This document shows positions 17,858 through 25,734 of a stretch of 64,000 nt of DNA, piece after piece (position 1 is the stretch's first letter; each line of letters begins with the position of its first letter). The position numbers were made by a program, and so were the translations under genes. Under the pieces are notes generated by a model. The model made no database searches and was not told where the DNA came from. It saw only the letters and a program-made list of their open reading frames with translations. Source of the stretch: Bacteroidota bacterium (GTDB taxonomy: Bacteria; Bacteroidota; Bacteroidia; UKL13-3); NCBI GenBank assembly GCA_947507965.1, contig CANNQU010000007.1:16236-80235 (forward strand). The letters are read 5' to 3'.

Positions 17858-19543
17858 TTAGGATAATTGATATTCGGCTAAATCAAGAATATATTTTATC
17901 ATGCCTTGCAATCTCAGTTTTACTACATTCTTATTGGCGGTATTGGTACGATCGGCAATAAAAAAATTCCATGCTTGCGTCCAATAAATATCATTGGTAA
18001 GCCCTCCCAACAGAAACGTGGTTTTAATATAGTTTTTATTGACTAGCGACAAATTAATTTGCAATAAATATTTCAGTACATCATTGACTAAAACATTCGG
18101 GTCGGCGGCGTTACTCATGGCATCGGCAAAGGCGATGACGTCGATGGCAGGAATAAGCCCGTAATTGGTAGCTACCAACGTATCTGCAATTTGAGCACGT
18201 TTTGGGAAGGTGTCGGTATTTATCCATAACTCATAAAATTGCGGTTCCTGATAGTATGCTGTCCATCCTGCCACATTGGGTGGATCGCCAATGGCTTGTT
18301 GAAGGGCAACCATCACGGCATAAACAGTGTACCATGCATCATAATTGGGTGTTGGGTCGGCATTCTGAATGGGTATATTAAATTCGCGAAGAAGGCCAAC
18401 CGTAAAGTCCAGTGGACTCTTTATCTGACATCCCATATTTAAGGTATCAAAGAAATGCTCTGATTTTAATAATAGTTTCAGTGGTGCTTTTATATCCCAA
18501 TTGGCGGTAACGAAAGCCTGTGCCATAGGGGCTATAATATTCGTTTCTGTAGCAGCATCGATGGAATAATAAACAAACCATCGATAGAGTTTACGACAGA
18601 TGAAGTAGGCCGTCTCAGGCAAGGGCTGAGTGCTTGGCTTACCCGCAAAAATCATATTTATTAAGGAGTCCACTTCATTTATTCCCGCCGCTCCGGCCTG
18701 TCCGGTAATAACCGTATTATTATAAAAGGCGGAGAATGTTTTATTCGAGGTATCGTGATTCGCAGAAATAAAATTATACCCCAATATGGTATTATTGATA
18801 TTAATTCCGGTTAATACTTTGGCTGCCGCCTTCACATCATCTTCTGTGTACTGGCTATTGGGGCCTTTACCACAACAAAACAACTCCTGCAATTCTCTTC
18901 CATAGTTTTCATCGGGAGCATTTTTGGTATTTACAAAACCATTAAGGTAACGCAACATCATGGGGTCGAGTGTTATCGCCTTCACCAAAGCCTTAAAATC
19001 GCCGAGTGCGTATTGGCGAAGCAGTGCCAGATGGGTGTAATTATACCGTACATCATTATATGCATTTATTTCTGTAGAGAAATGATTATGCCAAAACATC
19101 GTCATTTTCTCTGTAATATTTCTTCCTTGATTATGCAATAAACTCACCCACCATGCTTTTAAGGAATATTCTCTAAAACCGTTGGCGTTACTATCGTAAG
19201 GGGCATTAACCCAGGTAGCTCCTTTAGCAATGCCATTGGGGTCAACAAACGGAGTACCACTAAAGTTTTTTCCCTCATAATTATTTATAGGTGGTAATGG
19301 GGCCGCCAGTGGAGTAACTAACTCATCGATAGCCTGGGATATGGTTTTGGTTTTAAAATAGGCAATATCGGAAATCTTTGCACCGAACATCGTTCGTTTT
19401 AAGAGATGAATCACTTCGGTATCAGTCCAAGCACCAGCATATGGGTTGATGGTGCTGTTGGTACGCGCCGTTTTGGTGCTTTGTGCTACGACAGAAGGCT
19501 TCGCGACACGGGTCGCAGAGGTTAGGAATGCTTTTCGATTCAT
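17858..19543 (-). CDS. DUF1800 domain-containing protein
   Basis: A 561-residue protein of the DUF1800 family, function unknown. Seen: the family features HLLKRTMFGA near the N-terminus, MTMFWHNHFST, MLRYLNGFVNTKNAPDENYGRELQ-type block (NENxARELxEL-like), the ICRKLYRWFVY motif and PPNVAGWTAYY (PPNVxGW), the hallmark of the family. The N-terminus (NRKAFLTSA) recalls a Tat motif but has RK rather than RR and no clear hydrophobic segment, so export is uncertain. It is the first gene of a probable operon with the DUF1501 gene. Known: the pair is widespread in Bacteroidota and Planctomycetota. I found no clean -7 element in the 176 bp upstream, only one-mismatch candidates. Confidence 0.87.
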   Translation of the reverse strand: MNRKAFLTSATRVAKPSVVAQSTKTARTNSTINPYAGAWTDTEVIHLLKRTMFGAKISDIAYFKTKTISQAIDELVTPLAAPLPPINNYEGKNFSGTPFVDPNGIAKGATWVNAPYDSNANGFREYSLKAWWVSLLHNQGRNITEKMTMFWHNHFSTEINAYNDVRYNYTHLALLRQYALGDFKALVKAITLDPMMLRYLNGFVNTKNAPDENYGRELQELFCCGKGPNSQYTEDDVKAAAKVLTGININNTILGYNFISANHDTSNKTFSAFYNNTVITGQAGAAGINEVDSLINMIFAGKPSTQPLPETAYFICRKLYRWFVYYSIDAATETNIIAPMAQAFVTANWDIKAPLKLLLKSEHFFDTLNMGCQIKSPLDFTVGLLREFNIPIQNADPTPNYDAWYTVYAVMVALQQAIGDPPNVAGWTAYYQEPQFYELWINTDTFPKRAQIADTLVATNYGLIPAIDVIAFADAMSNAADPNVLVNDVLKYLLQINLSLVNKNYIKTTFLLGGLTNDIYWTQAWNFFIADRTNTANKNVVKLRLQGMIKYILDLAEYQLS

Positions 19544-19685
19544 TGGTTTATGCAGATTGATATTTTACAAATAATGAAATTTATTCTATTTCAACAAACT
19601 TTATTTTTCGACACCTCAATTGAAAAAAGTTTAAATACAAATAAATAATCGACTGCATTGGCAGAAATAAGAGGGTGTGTTTATT

Positions 19686-19715
19686 TTGTTTGTATAAAGA
19701 TAAAAGTTAAGTTTG
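19686..19715 (+). promoter_or_regulatory. Consensus promoter (TTG-N19-TAAGTTTG) abutting a TTG start codon
   Basis: TTG at 19686-19688, 19 nt, then TAAGTTTG at 19708-19715: a full -33/-7 match. The predicted transcription start (about 19719-19722) coincides with the TTG start codon at 19720, which implies a leaderless mRNA or a later start. Confidence 0.7.
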
Positions 19716-19719
19716 AAAA

Positions 19720-21198
19720 TTGAAAACCATATTTCGCTCCACGTTTAAGAATATCTTTATTCTTAGTCTGCTGATCTATCTCGTCACCGCCTATTTTAGT
19801 GAAGGGTTTCATCATCCGGATGAACATTTTCAAATTTTAGAAATGTGCAACTATAAATTAGGAAATACGGGTGCCTCCACTTTGCCATGGGAGTTCGCCG
19901 CGCAATCAAGGCAAGCCCTTCCTGTATTTATTGCTTATGCCATCGCAAAAATATGGTCTGTTTTTCACCTTACCAATCCGTTTCTGATCGCTTTCGTTTT
20001 ACGATTTCTTACTGCATTTCTTGCTTGGTATGTATTAGCAAGGTTATGCCTTACCTTAGTGCACCATTTCAATACCAAGGCAGGAAAGAAAATTTTTGTC
20101 GCACTAAATATGCTCCTGTGGTTTATACCTTACTTAAGTGTTCGATTTTCTTCTGAGAACTTAGCAAGCATCACCTTTTTATTCGCCATTTATTATCTCA
20201 TAAAACCTACCGAAAGCACGTGGTGGAAAAGAGCTTCAGCGCTCCTCTATGCAGGGGGTCTTCTTGGCTTTTGTTTCTTCTTTCGTTTTCAAATGGGATT
20301 TGCCATTCTGGGTTTTGTATTGTGGTTACTTTTGATTCAAAAAAGAAATTGGAAAAGCTTAACGACGCTGCTTTTCTCTAGTTCGATAGCGATGCTCCTT
20401 TGCATCGTAATCGATTATTGGTTCTACGGTAATTGGGTGCTTACCCCGGTAAACTATTTTGTTACTCAAATAATTCATAATGTAGTCTCCAACTGGGGTG
20501 TAGAGCCTTGGTGGTATTATTTCTATCTTTATAGCATTCAGGTTGTCCCTCCGATAAGTATCCTTCTTTTCGTATTTTTTATCGTTGGATTATACCAAAA
20601 ACCAAAGAGTCTTTTTGTATGGATACTGATTCCATTTATCATCGCGCATATGGCCATAGGACACAAGGAGATGCGGTTTATGTTCCCTATGTTATTCGGC
20701 TTTCTTTATCTTGCGGCTCTTGGCATCGATTATTTTATAAGTCATCAAAAGCACATCCCCATGGGGCGCTTCTTACTCCTACTGTGTTTAATAATAAACA
20801 CGCCGTTATTATTTGCGAAGATGATCATACCGGCCCAGGAAGCCGTAAGGTATTATAAATTCCTTTATTACTATTCATCCAACGTAGACATGGTTTTGTT
20901 TTGCAGAGAAAAGGGTGCATACGAATTGGTAGGAAACAACGTAAGCTTCTATCAGTCGCCCACCATTCGATGTTCTATTTTTCAGACCGACCAAGAGTTT
21001 TCCGATTATTTAAAAAGTAACGATCTTGATTCTGCTGTTTTGTTAGAAAGAAATTTATTGCCCCAATCCATATTTTCCGGATATTCTCAGGAAAGCATCT
21101 ATTGTTTATTCCCAAAATGGATTCTACGTTATAATATTAATCATTGGGAAGACAGAGCTCGAATATGGGATATTAAGGTGTTGCGAAAAAACGAGTAG
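19720..21198 (+). CDS. GT22-like (Alg9-type) membrane mannosyltransferase
   Basis: A 492-residue integral membrane protein with about ten hydrophobic segments. Seen: an N-terminal helix (about 12-28) followed by FHHPDEHFQ at about 30-38, the His-Pro-Asp-Glu loop motif of GT-C glycosyltransferases of the Alg9/GPI-mannosyltransferase family, then MAIGHKEMRFMFPM (HKExRF), another family signature. Known: these use lipid-linked sugar donors on the outer face of the cytoplasmic membrane. Inference: adds a sugar to a lipid-linked glycan or surface polysaccharide. Start is TTG; an in-frame TGA stands just upstream (19714-19716), and no ATG occurs before the HPDE motif, so the TTG is forced unless a rarer codon is used. 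Confidence 0.8.
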   Translation: MKTIFRSTFKNIFILSLLIYLVTAYFSEGFHHPDEHFQILEMCNYKLGNTGASTLPWEFAAQSRQALPVFIAYAIAKIWSVFHLTNPFLIAFVLRFLTAFLAWYVLARLCLTLVHHFNTKAGKKIFVALNMLLWFIPYLSVRFSSENLASITFLFAIYYLIKPTESTWWKRASALLYAGGLLGFCFFFRFQMGFAILGFVLWLLLIQKRNWKSLTTLLFSSSIAMLLCIVIDYWFYGNWVLTPVNYFVTQIIHNVVSNWGVEPWWYYFYLYSIQVVPPISILLFVFFIVGLYQKPKSLFVWILIPFIIAHMAIGHKEMRFMFPMLFGFLYLAALGIDYFISHQKHIPMGRFLLLLCLIINTPLLFAKMIIPAQEAVRYYKFLYYYSSNVDMVLFCREKGAYELVGNNVSFYQSPTIRCSIFQTDQEFSDYLKSNDLDSAVLLERNLLPQSIFSGYSQESIYCLFPKWILRYNINHWEDRARIWDIKVLRKNE

Positions 21199-21290
21199 CG
21201 AAAAAAAGATGATAGCGATATTCATAACTTCATTCACCTCAAAACTTCTTCTACCCAATTAATGGCAACGTTTTTGTCGCAAAAAGTAAA

Positions 21291-21298
21291 TACCTTTG
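21291..21298 (+). promoter_or_regulatory. -7 element (TACCTTTG) of the BNR-repeat gene
   Basis: TACCTTTG fits TAnnTTTG exactly and predicts transcription from about 21303, giving a leader of about 15 nt before ATG 21318. A TTTTTG is present upstream (21271-21276), but with a spacer of 14 nt rather than 19. Confidence 0.55.
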
Positions 21299-21317
21299 GA
21301 TTCTAAAGTCCAAGATA

Positions 21318-22913
21318 ATGCATCTAAAATTAATCCCCTTAAGTTTCTTACTATTATTCTTTTTCCAACCAATACACTCACAAACGAATAATACAAACCT
21401 CAGCAATGGGATTGCATTTGATGGCGAACCCTACCTCGCTATAAATCCTAGCAACAATCAAAACTTGGTGGCGGCCTGGATGGGATTGAAATTAAGTAAC
21501 GGGCTTCTTCGAATTGCGATAAAAACACGCAGTAGTTTTGATGGGGGTAACTCGTGGAGTTCTGTAAATAGTCTTCCACATTTTGGAACCACCTATGGGT
21601 CGGCAGATGTGTCGATGGATTATGATAAGAATGGCATGCTCTATTTATGTTATATTGATTATAGGCAGGCACCCGATAGTGGTGGCATTTATGTCGTCCG
21701 CTCTACCGATGGAGGCCTAAACTGGGATACCCCTTCCAAAGCGTTTGACATGTATGATGTGGCCAATAAAAGACCTATCGACCGACCATGGCTAGTGGTT
21801 GATAAGTCGAGCACCGCGAATGCAGGAACCGTTTATATTACCTCGAAACCTGCGCCATGGATTGCAATGCCCAATCGTAACTATTATAAGTTTTCTACCG
21901 ATCAAGGCCATAGCTGGAGTGCCATTGCGAGTATCGATGGAGGCATCCATTTGATTGGCGATATAATAGCGCAACCGATGGCAACACCTGCAACCACAAG
22001 AAGCGGAGTATTCTGTGCTGTATATCCAAGTTATTTAATATCGCAAAATATTTTGCCGGCTTACTATTTGGCTACCACCAGAAACAAAGGACAAACATTT
22101 AACTATGCCACGGTAATTGCTTCTGTACCAGCGGCACTCGACACCAACTGCAAAAATGGATATCTCCTGCTCGCAAGTCCGGTGGATAGCAATAAGATGA
22201 TATTTTTATTGCCCAATGCAACACTTGGAGATGGAGATATTTTAGCATTTCATAGCAACGATGGAGGACTCAACTGGAGCAATTCGGTACGCGTTAATGA
22301 TGATGCAGTTGCCAATGGGAAACTACAGGATATGGTATGGGCGGCATACAACGAAAATGGGAAATTGGCTGTTATCTGGCGCGATCGACGCAACGCCAAT
22401 ACCAACGGTTTCTGGAACGCCGGTTATGATTTTTATTATTCAACGAGCAGCGATAACGGACAAACTTTTACCACCAACAAAAAACTTTCAAACCAATATA
22501 TTGCCTTCGATTCGATACTCACTGCCAACGGCAATGACTTTATGAGTGGTATCTATTGCGGCGATACACTAAGCGCTGTTTGGGGCGACACACGCAGTGG
22601 CAAAATGAATATCTATTTCGCTAAAACCATCGCCTCAAGTAATACCAATATTGGAATTTCAATGCTCGAAGGAGAGAAATCAAGAATCCATCTTTACCCA
22701 AATCCAACCACCGAATCATTATGTGTTGATGTGGCCGAATGGCTCATTGGCAAAGAAATCACCATCTTTGATTCGAATGGAAGAAAAGTGCAATCGGCAC
22801 TTACAATCGCTACGCAAAACCAAATAAACATTGCTCAACTACCCGGTGGCACCTATTATTTAACCATCGCAGAATGCAAGGAAGATTGCATCGTGAGATT
22901 TACAAAAAAGTAA
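21318..22913 (+). CDS. BNR/Asp-box (sialidase-fold) secreted protein with T9SS type A tail
   Basis: A 531-residue secreted protein. Seen: signal peptide (residues 1-21, ending HSQ), then a six-bladed-propeller-like region with at least five Asp-box motifs of the S-x-DGG-x-x-W type (FDGGNSWS, TDGGLNWD, TDQGHSWS, NDGGLNWS, SDNGQTFT), ending in a T9SS tail with LYPNPTTESL. Known: Asp boxes mark sialidase-type propellers, but many such proteins are not sialidases. I do not see a clear arginine triad with the FRIP motif of true sialidases, so catalysis is not claimed. The gene has its own promoter and converges on the ABC-transporter genes. Confidence 0.82.
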   Translation: MHLKLIPLSFLLLFFFQPIHSQTNNTNLSNGIAFDGEPYLAINPSNNQNLVAAWMGLKLSNGLLRIAIKTRSSFDGGNSWSSVNSLPHFGTTYGSADVSMDYDKNGMLYLCYIDYRQAPDSGGIYVVRSTDGGLNWDTPSKAFDMYDVANKRPIDRPWLVVDKSSTANAGTVYITSKPAPWIAMPNRNYYKFSTDQGHSWSAIASIDGGIHLIGDIIAQPMATPATTRSGVFCAVYPSYLISQNILPAYYLATTRNKGQTFNYATVIASVPAALDTNCKNGYLLLASPVDSNKMIFLLPNATLGDGDILAFHSNDGGLNWSNSVRVNDDAVANGKLQDMVWAAYNENGKLAVIWRDRRNANTNGFWNAGYDFYYSTSSDNGQTFTTNKKLSNQYIAFDSILTANGNDFMSGIYCGDTLSAVWGDTRSGKMNIYFAKTIASSNTNIGISMLEGEKSRIHLYPNPTTESLCVDVAEWLIGKEITIFDSNGRKVQSALTIATQNQINIAQLPGGTYYLTIAECKEDCIVRFTKK

Positions 22914-22976
22914 TAAATCAATTCTCATTTTAAAAACCGGCTGTAACGATATTCGTGAATGAGATGATCACTCGAA

Positions 22977-24428
22977 TCATTCCTCCGGATTGGATTGCCA
23001 CTTTCGTGCCAATGGAATAAACATCAAAAACATCAAAATGAAGATGACCGTAATATTGGTGATATTAATTTCAAACATATACGTATCAAGCCAAGTATAA
23101 AGTGGATGAGGGGGAGGACAATCTTTCAAATACGAAGGAGAACAAGGAGAAGCGAATACATCACGAAGTAGCACATAGATTATAATTTCAACAAAAGGGG
23201 TTAACCAAATAAACCAGTTAAAGATGACCCCTGCATATAATTTCATTCTAGAAGAATAGATTAGAAAACAGGAACTTGTAAAGAATAAAACCCATAAAAA
23301 AAGTAGAAACCCTAATATCCCGTTTTCCCATCTCAACGAAACCCCAATCAACATCAATAGAATACACCATATACCAACACCAACGATGCCCGTTAACCAA
23401 GGCTTCAGGTTAGTAATTCGAAAGCTGAAAAGAAGAATTGCTGCCGCTAATGCATAATATAACATTCCAAGGAGTATTCCTCGATTCCAGAAGCCTTCCC
23501 GAACTTCTATGATCGTGCCCATCGCACTTCTTAAGTCACCCATGCTAACATCTGAGCTATTACCATAGAGATAGCGAACCGTAAATCGGGCATCATTAAA
23601 GCATTCAACTAAAACACTATCCGGATCAATTTTACAGTTAACTCCATATTTATAACATAGCGCTTCAAAACGACGCATCAACCATAAAACCGAATCTTTT
23701 TTGCCTACTTTTAGCCATTGTACCGCTATTTTATTGAGGGCCTCTCCATCTTTCAGAAACAAATCCGAACTTGCAAATTGAATTGTTTGAGAACAACAAT
23801 ACAAATAGCTTTTCTCATATACATTGGTATCATTGATTAGAGACGTTCGTTCTTCAACATCTTCATTGTATCCATGTTCATCCGTAGATTTTTTTCTCTC
23901 TTCAGATAAAACGGAATCGCGAATATGCCTTGTTTTAATGGAGTCGCAACAATAGCGAATATCAAATTCACTTTCTGTGAACGCCATAAAATGACATGCC
24001 AGATTGGCAAGATCAGCCTCTTTCTTCAAATCCGCATCTCTTGTCATCGCATTGATTTTATGGTAAAGGCCTTGCTCATAACTAAAGAAAAAAGTAGAAG
24101 AGGAAAAGAAAACAACAAACAAAATCACAAATTCAAAAAACAAATACTTTACGCCTAGGGTATAAAATAATTTAAACGGGTTATTACGAAGGTAAAAAAG
24201 CAACCAAAATATGATAAAAACAAGAGTGACTAAAACCGAAAACGTAGTAACACCTTCAATTCGTAATATACGCCATTCATATAATTCAGTAATTTGAACA
24301 GGATAGAGATAGCCTCCCAAATAAAAAAGCAGATGAAGAAAAAGCAGGAGTGGCAATACCACTACAATTTTTGTATTCCAAAATAAAGGATAGTTGCTTA
24401 AAAGGTAATTATTTAATTTATTAAACAT
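22977..24428 (-). CDS. Polytopic membrane protein, probable ABC transporter partner
   Basis: A 483-residue integral membrane protein not assigned to a named family. Seen: three hydrophobic helices in the first 120 residues, then a hydrophilic, Cys-containing region of about 190 residues (about 125-315), then five helices to the C-terminus. It starts 8 bp after the stop of the ABC ATPase gene on the same strand, so the two are almost surely co-transcribed and probably form one transporter. Inference: an exporter permease with a large extracytoplasmic domain; the helix pattern (3 + loop + 5) is unlike a standard six-helix ABC exporter and resembles ABC-2 type proteins with a big soluble insertion. 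Substrate unknown. Confidence 0.6.
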   Translation of the reverse strand: MFNKLNNYLLSNYPLFWNTKIVVVLPLLLFLHLLFYLGGYLYPVQITELYEWRILRIEGVTTFSVLVTLVFIIFWLLFYLRNNPFKLFYTLGVKYLFFEFVILFVVFFSSSTFFFSYEQGLYHKINAMTRDADLKKEADLANLACHFMAFTESEFDIRYCCDSIKTRHIRDSVLSEERKKSTDEHGYNEDVEERTSLINDTNVYEKSYLYCCSQTIQFASSDLFLKDGEALNKIAVQWLKVGKKDSVLWLMRRFEALCYKYGVNCKIDPDSVLVECFNDARFTVRYLYGNSSDVSMGDLRSAMGTIIEVREGFWNRGILLGMLYYALAAAILLFSFRITNLKPWLTGIVGVGIWCILLMLIGVSLRWENGILGFLLFLWVLFFTSSCFLIYSSRMKLYAGVIFNWFIWLTPFVEIIIYVLLRDVFASPCSPSYLKDCPPPHPLYTWLDTYMFEINITNITVIFILMFLMFIPLARKWQSNPEE

Positions 24429-24436
24429 ATATTATT

Positions 24437-25630
24437 TTAGTTAATAAAAAAACGTCGGGATGAATTGGAAATATTACGGAAATAATCGGGCTCTATATTG
24501 CAATGTACCATGGCATCAAGCACCTCGGTTAGGGCTGTTTCCATAGAAAAATAGAGCAGATAAACACCCCCATTGAATTGTAGTTTTTGTAATGGTAAAT
24601 TTTTAAATGCCTCCGTTAAATCTTCCCGACTGCTTTTCGTTTCAATTTCAATAATCAAATAATCAACCATCGTGGTTTCGGGCCTTGCGGTAGCAGTATT
24701 ATTTTGATACTGTGGTTCACCATTTTTTATAAAAATTATTTTATCCGAAACTTTTTCTACTTCATAAATATGCTGAGAACTCAGGATCATTCCAAAAGGA
24801 GTTGAAATTGAATTGGCCATATATTTAAGATCCTGTAAGATGGTTTGTTGGGAGTTGATGTCCAAATTCGCCAATGGCTCGTCGAGTAGTACTATTTTGG
24901 GATTTCTAAGCAAGGTTTTAGCCAACTCAAAGCGCGTGCGATAACCCGATGATATTCGACTCCATGTAAGGTGACGATAAGGCCTTAAACCCAATCGTGC
25001 AATCATCATATCGGCCCAAAGATGACTATCATCTCCTGTGAAACCATAAAAAGGAAGCACGAATTTTAGATTATCCATTAACGTACCATACCATCGTGGT
25101 ATGCGTTGTTCAATATAGATGAGTTTCGTTTTTAATTCGTATTGCTCTTTATGTTCTTTCGCAAAATGATACCTAATTTCTCCATGATCGGGTTTTAGCT
25201 CTGATGCCAGAAGTCTTAATAAAGTGGTCTTGCCATTTCCGTTTTCGCCTACGAGTCCGGTTATTTGGCGTTCATACATATCAAAATTCAGCCCTTTGAT
25301 ACTAAAGCCACTTTTAAAATAGGTTTTATTTACCTCCTTCACCGAGAGTATCTTCCGCTCTTCAACTGGCTTTAAAAAATCATGTTTTACGCCAATATTA
25401 CGTATATGCTGCAATAAATGATGGGCACGATTTTTATTTTCAACGGGTTCAAGTAACATCATGTTATCGTCACTTTCAAGCCATTCATAATAGCTTATTG
25501 TTTCCCTAAAAACATCCATATTCTGTGTTTCAATGGCACAATCCGTTAGCCTGCGTAAGGCCAATGAATGATCTTCGGAATTGAAATAAGCATATACTTC
25601 TTTTAGGTGTGATTCAAATTGATTATCCAT
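24437..25630 (-). CDS. ABC transporter ATP-binding protein with N- and C-terminal extensions
   Basis: A 397-residue cytosolic ATPase subunit. Seen: about 90 residues of helical extension, then the ABC domain with Walker A GENGNGKTT (128-136), Q-loop Q175, a degenerate signature ISSGYR (226-231, instead of LSGGQ), Walker B IVLLDE (246-251) and H-loop H287, then a C-terminal extension of about 85 residues. Known: ATPases of this type power ABC-2 exporters. It precedes the membrane protein gene by 8 bp. Odd: the signature lacks the usual GGQ, and both extensions are unlike the compact 230-300 residue family norm; they may contact the partner's cytosolic loops. The 104 bp upstream contain an inverted repeat (25666-25689). 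Confidence 0.85.
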   Translation of the reverse strand: MDNQFESHLKEVYAYFNSEDHSLALRRLTDCAIETQNMDVFRETISYYEWLESDDNMMLLEPVENKNRAHHLLQHIRNIGVKHDFLKPVEERKILSVKEVNKTYFKSGFSIKGLNFDMYERQITGLVGENGNGKTTLLRLLASELKPDHGEIRYHFAKEHKEQYELKTKLIYIEQRIPRWYGTLMDNLKFVLPFYGFTGDDSHLWADMMIARLGLRPYRHLTWSRISSGYRTRFELAKTLLRNPKIVLLDEPLANLDINSQQTILQDLKYMANSISTPFGMILSSQHIYEVEKVSDKIIFIKNGEPQYQNNTATARPETTMVDYLIIEIETKSSREDLTEAFKNLPLQKLQFNGGVYLLYFSMETALTEVLDAMVHCNIEPDYFRNISNSSRRFFIN

Positions 25631-25665
25631 CTTTCCGTTTTGTAAACTAATTGAATTATAACTCT

Positions 25666-25689
25666 AGCGATCTATCATTAGAGATCGTT
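25666..25689. repeat. Inverted repeat upstream of the ABC genes
   Basis: AGCGATCT (25666-25673) and AGATCGTT (25682-25689) can pair over 8 bp with one G-T wobble, with an 8-nt loop. It lies 36 bp before the ABC ATPase start and 46 bp after the GH13 stop on the same strand. There is no T-run on either side, so it may be an operator or a weak end of the GH13 transcript. Confidence 0.3.
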
Positions 25690-25734
25690 CTGCGACTCCA
25701 AAATGATCTATTTATTATAAACATATCACGTCTT

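Noticed and set aside
22951..22977. Hairpin ATTCGTGA/TCACTCGAAT between the BNR gene and ABC genes
   Set aside because: Bulged stem with no U-tract; may be chance.
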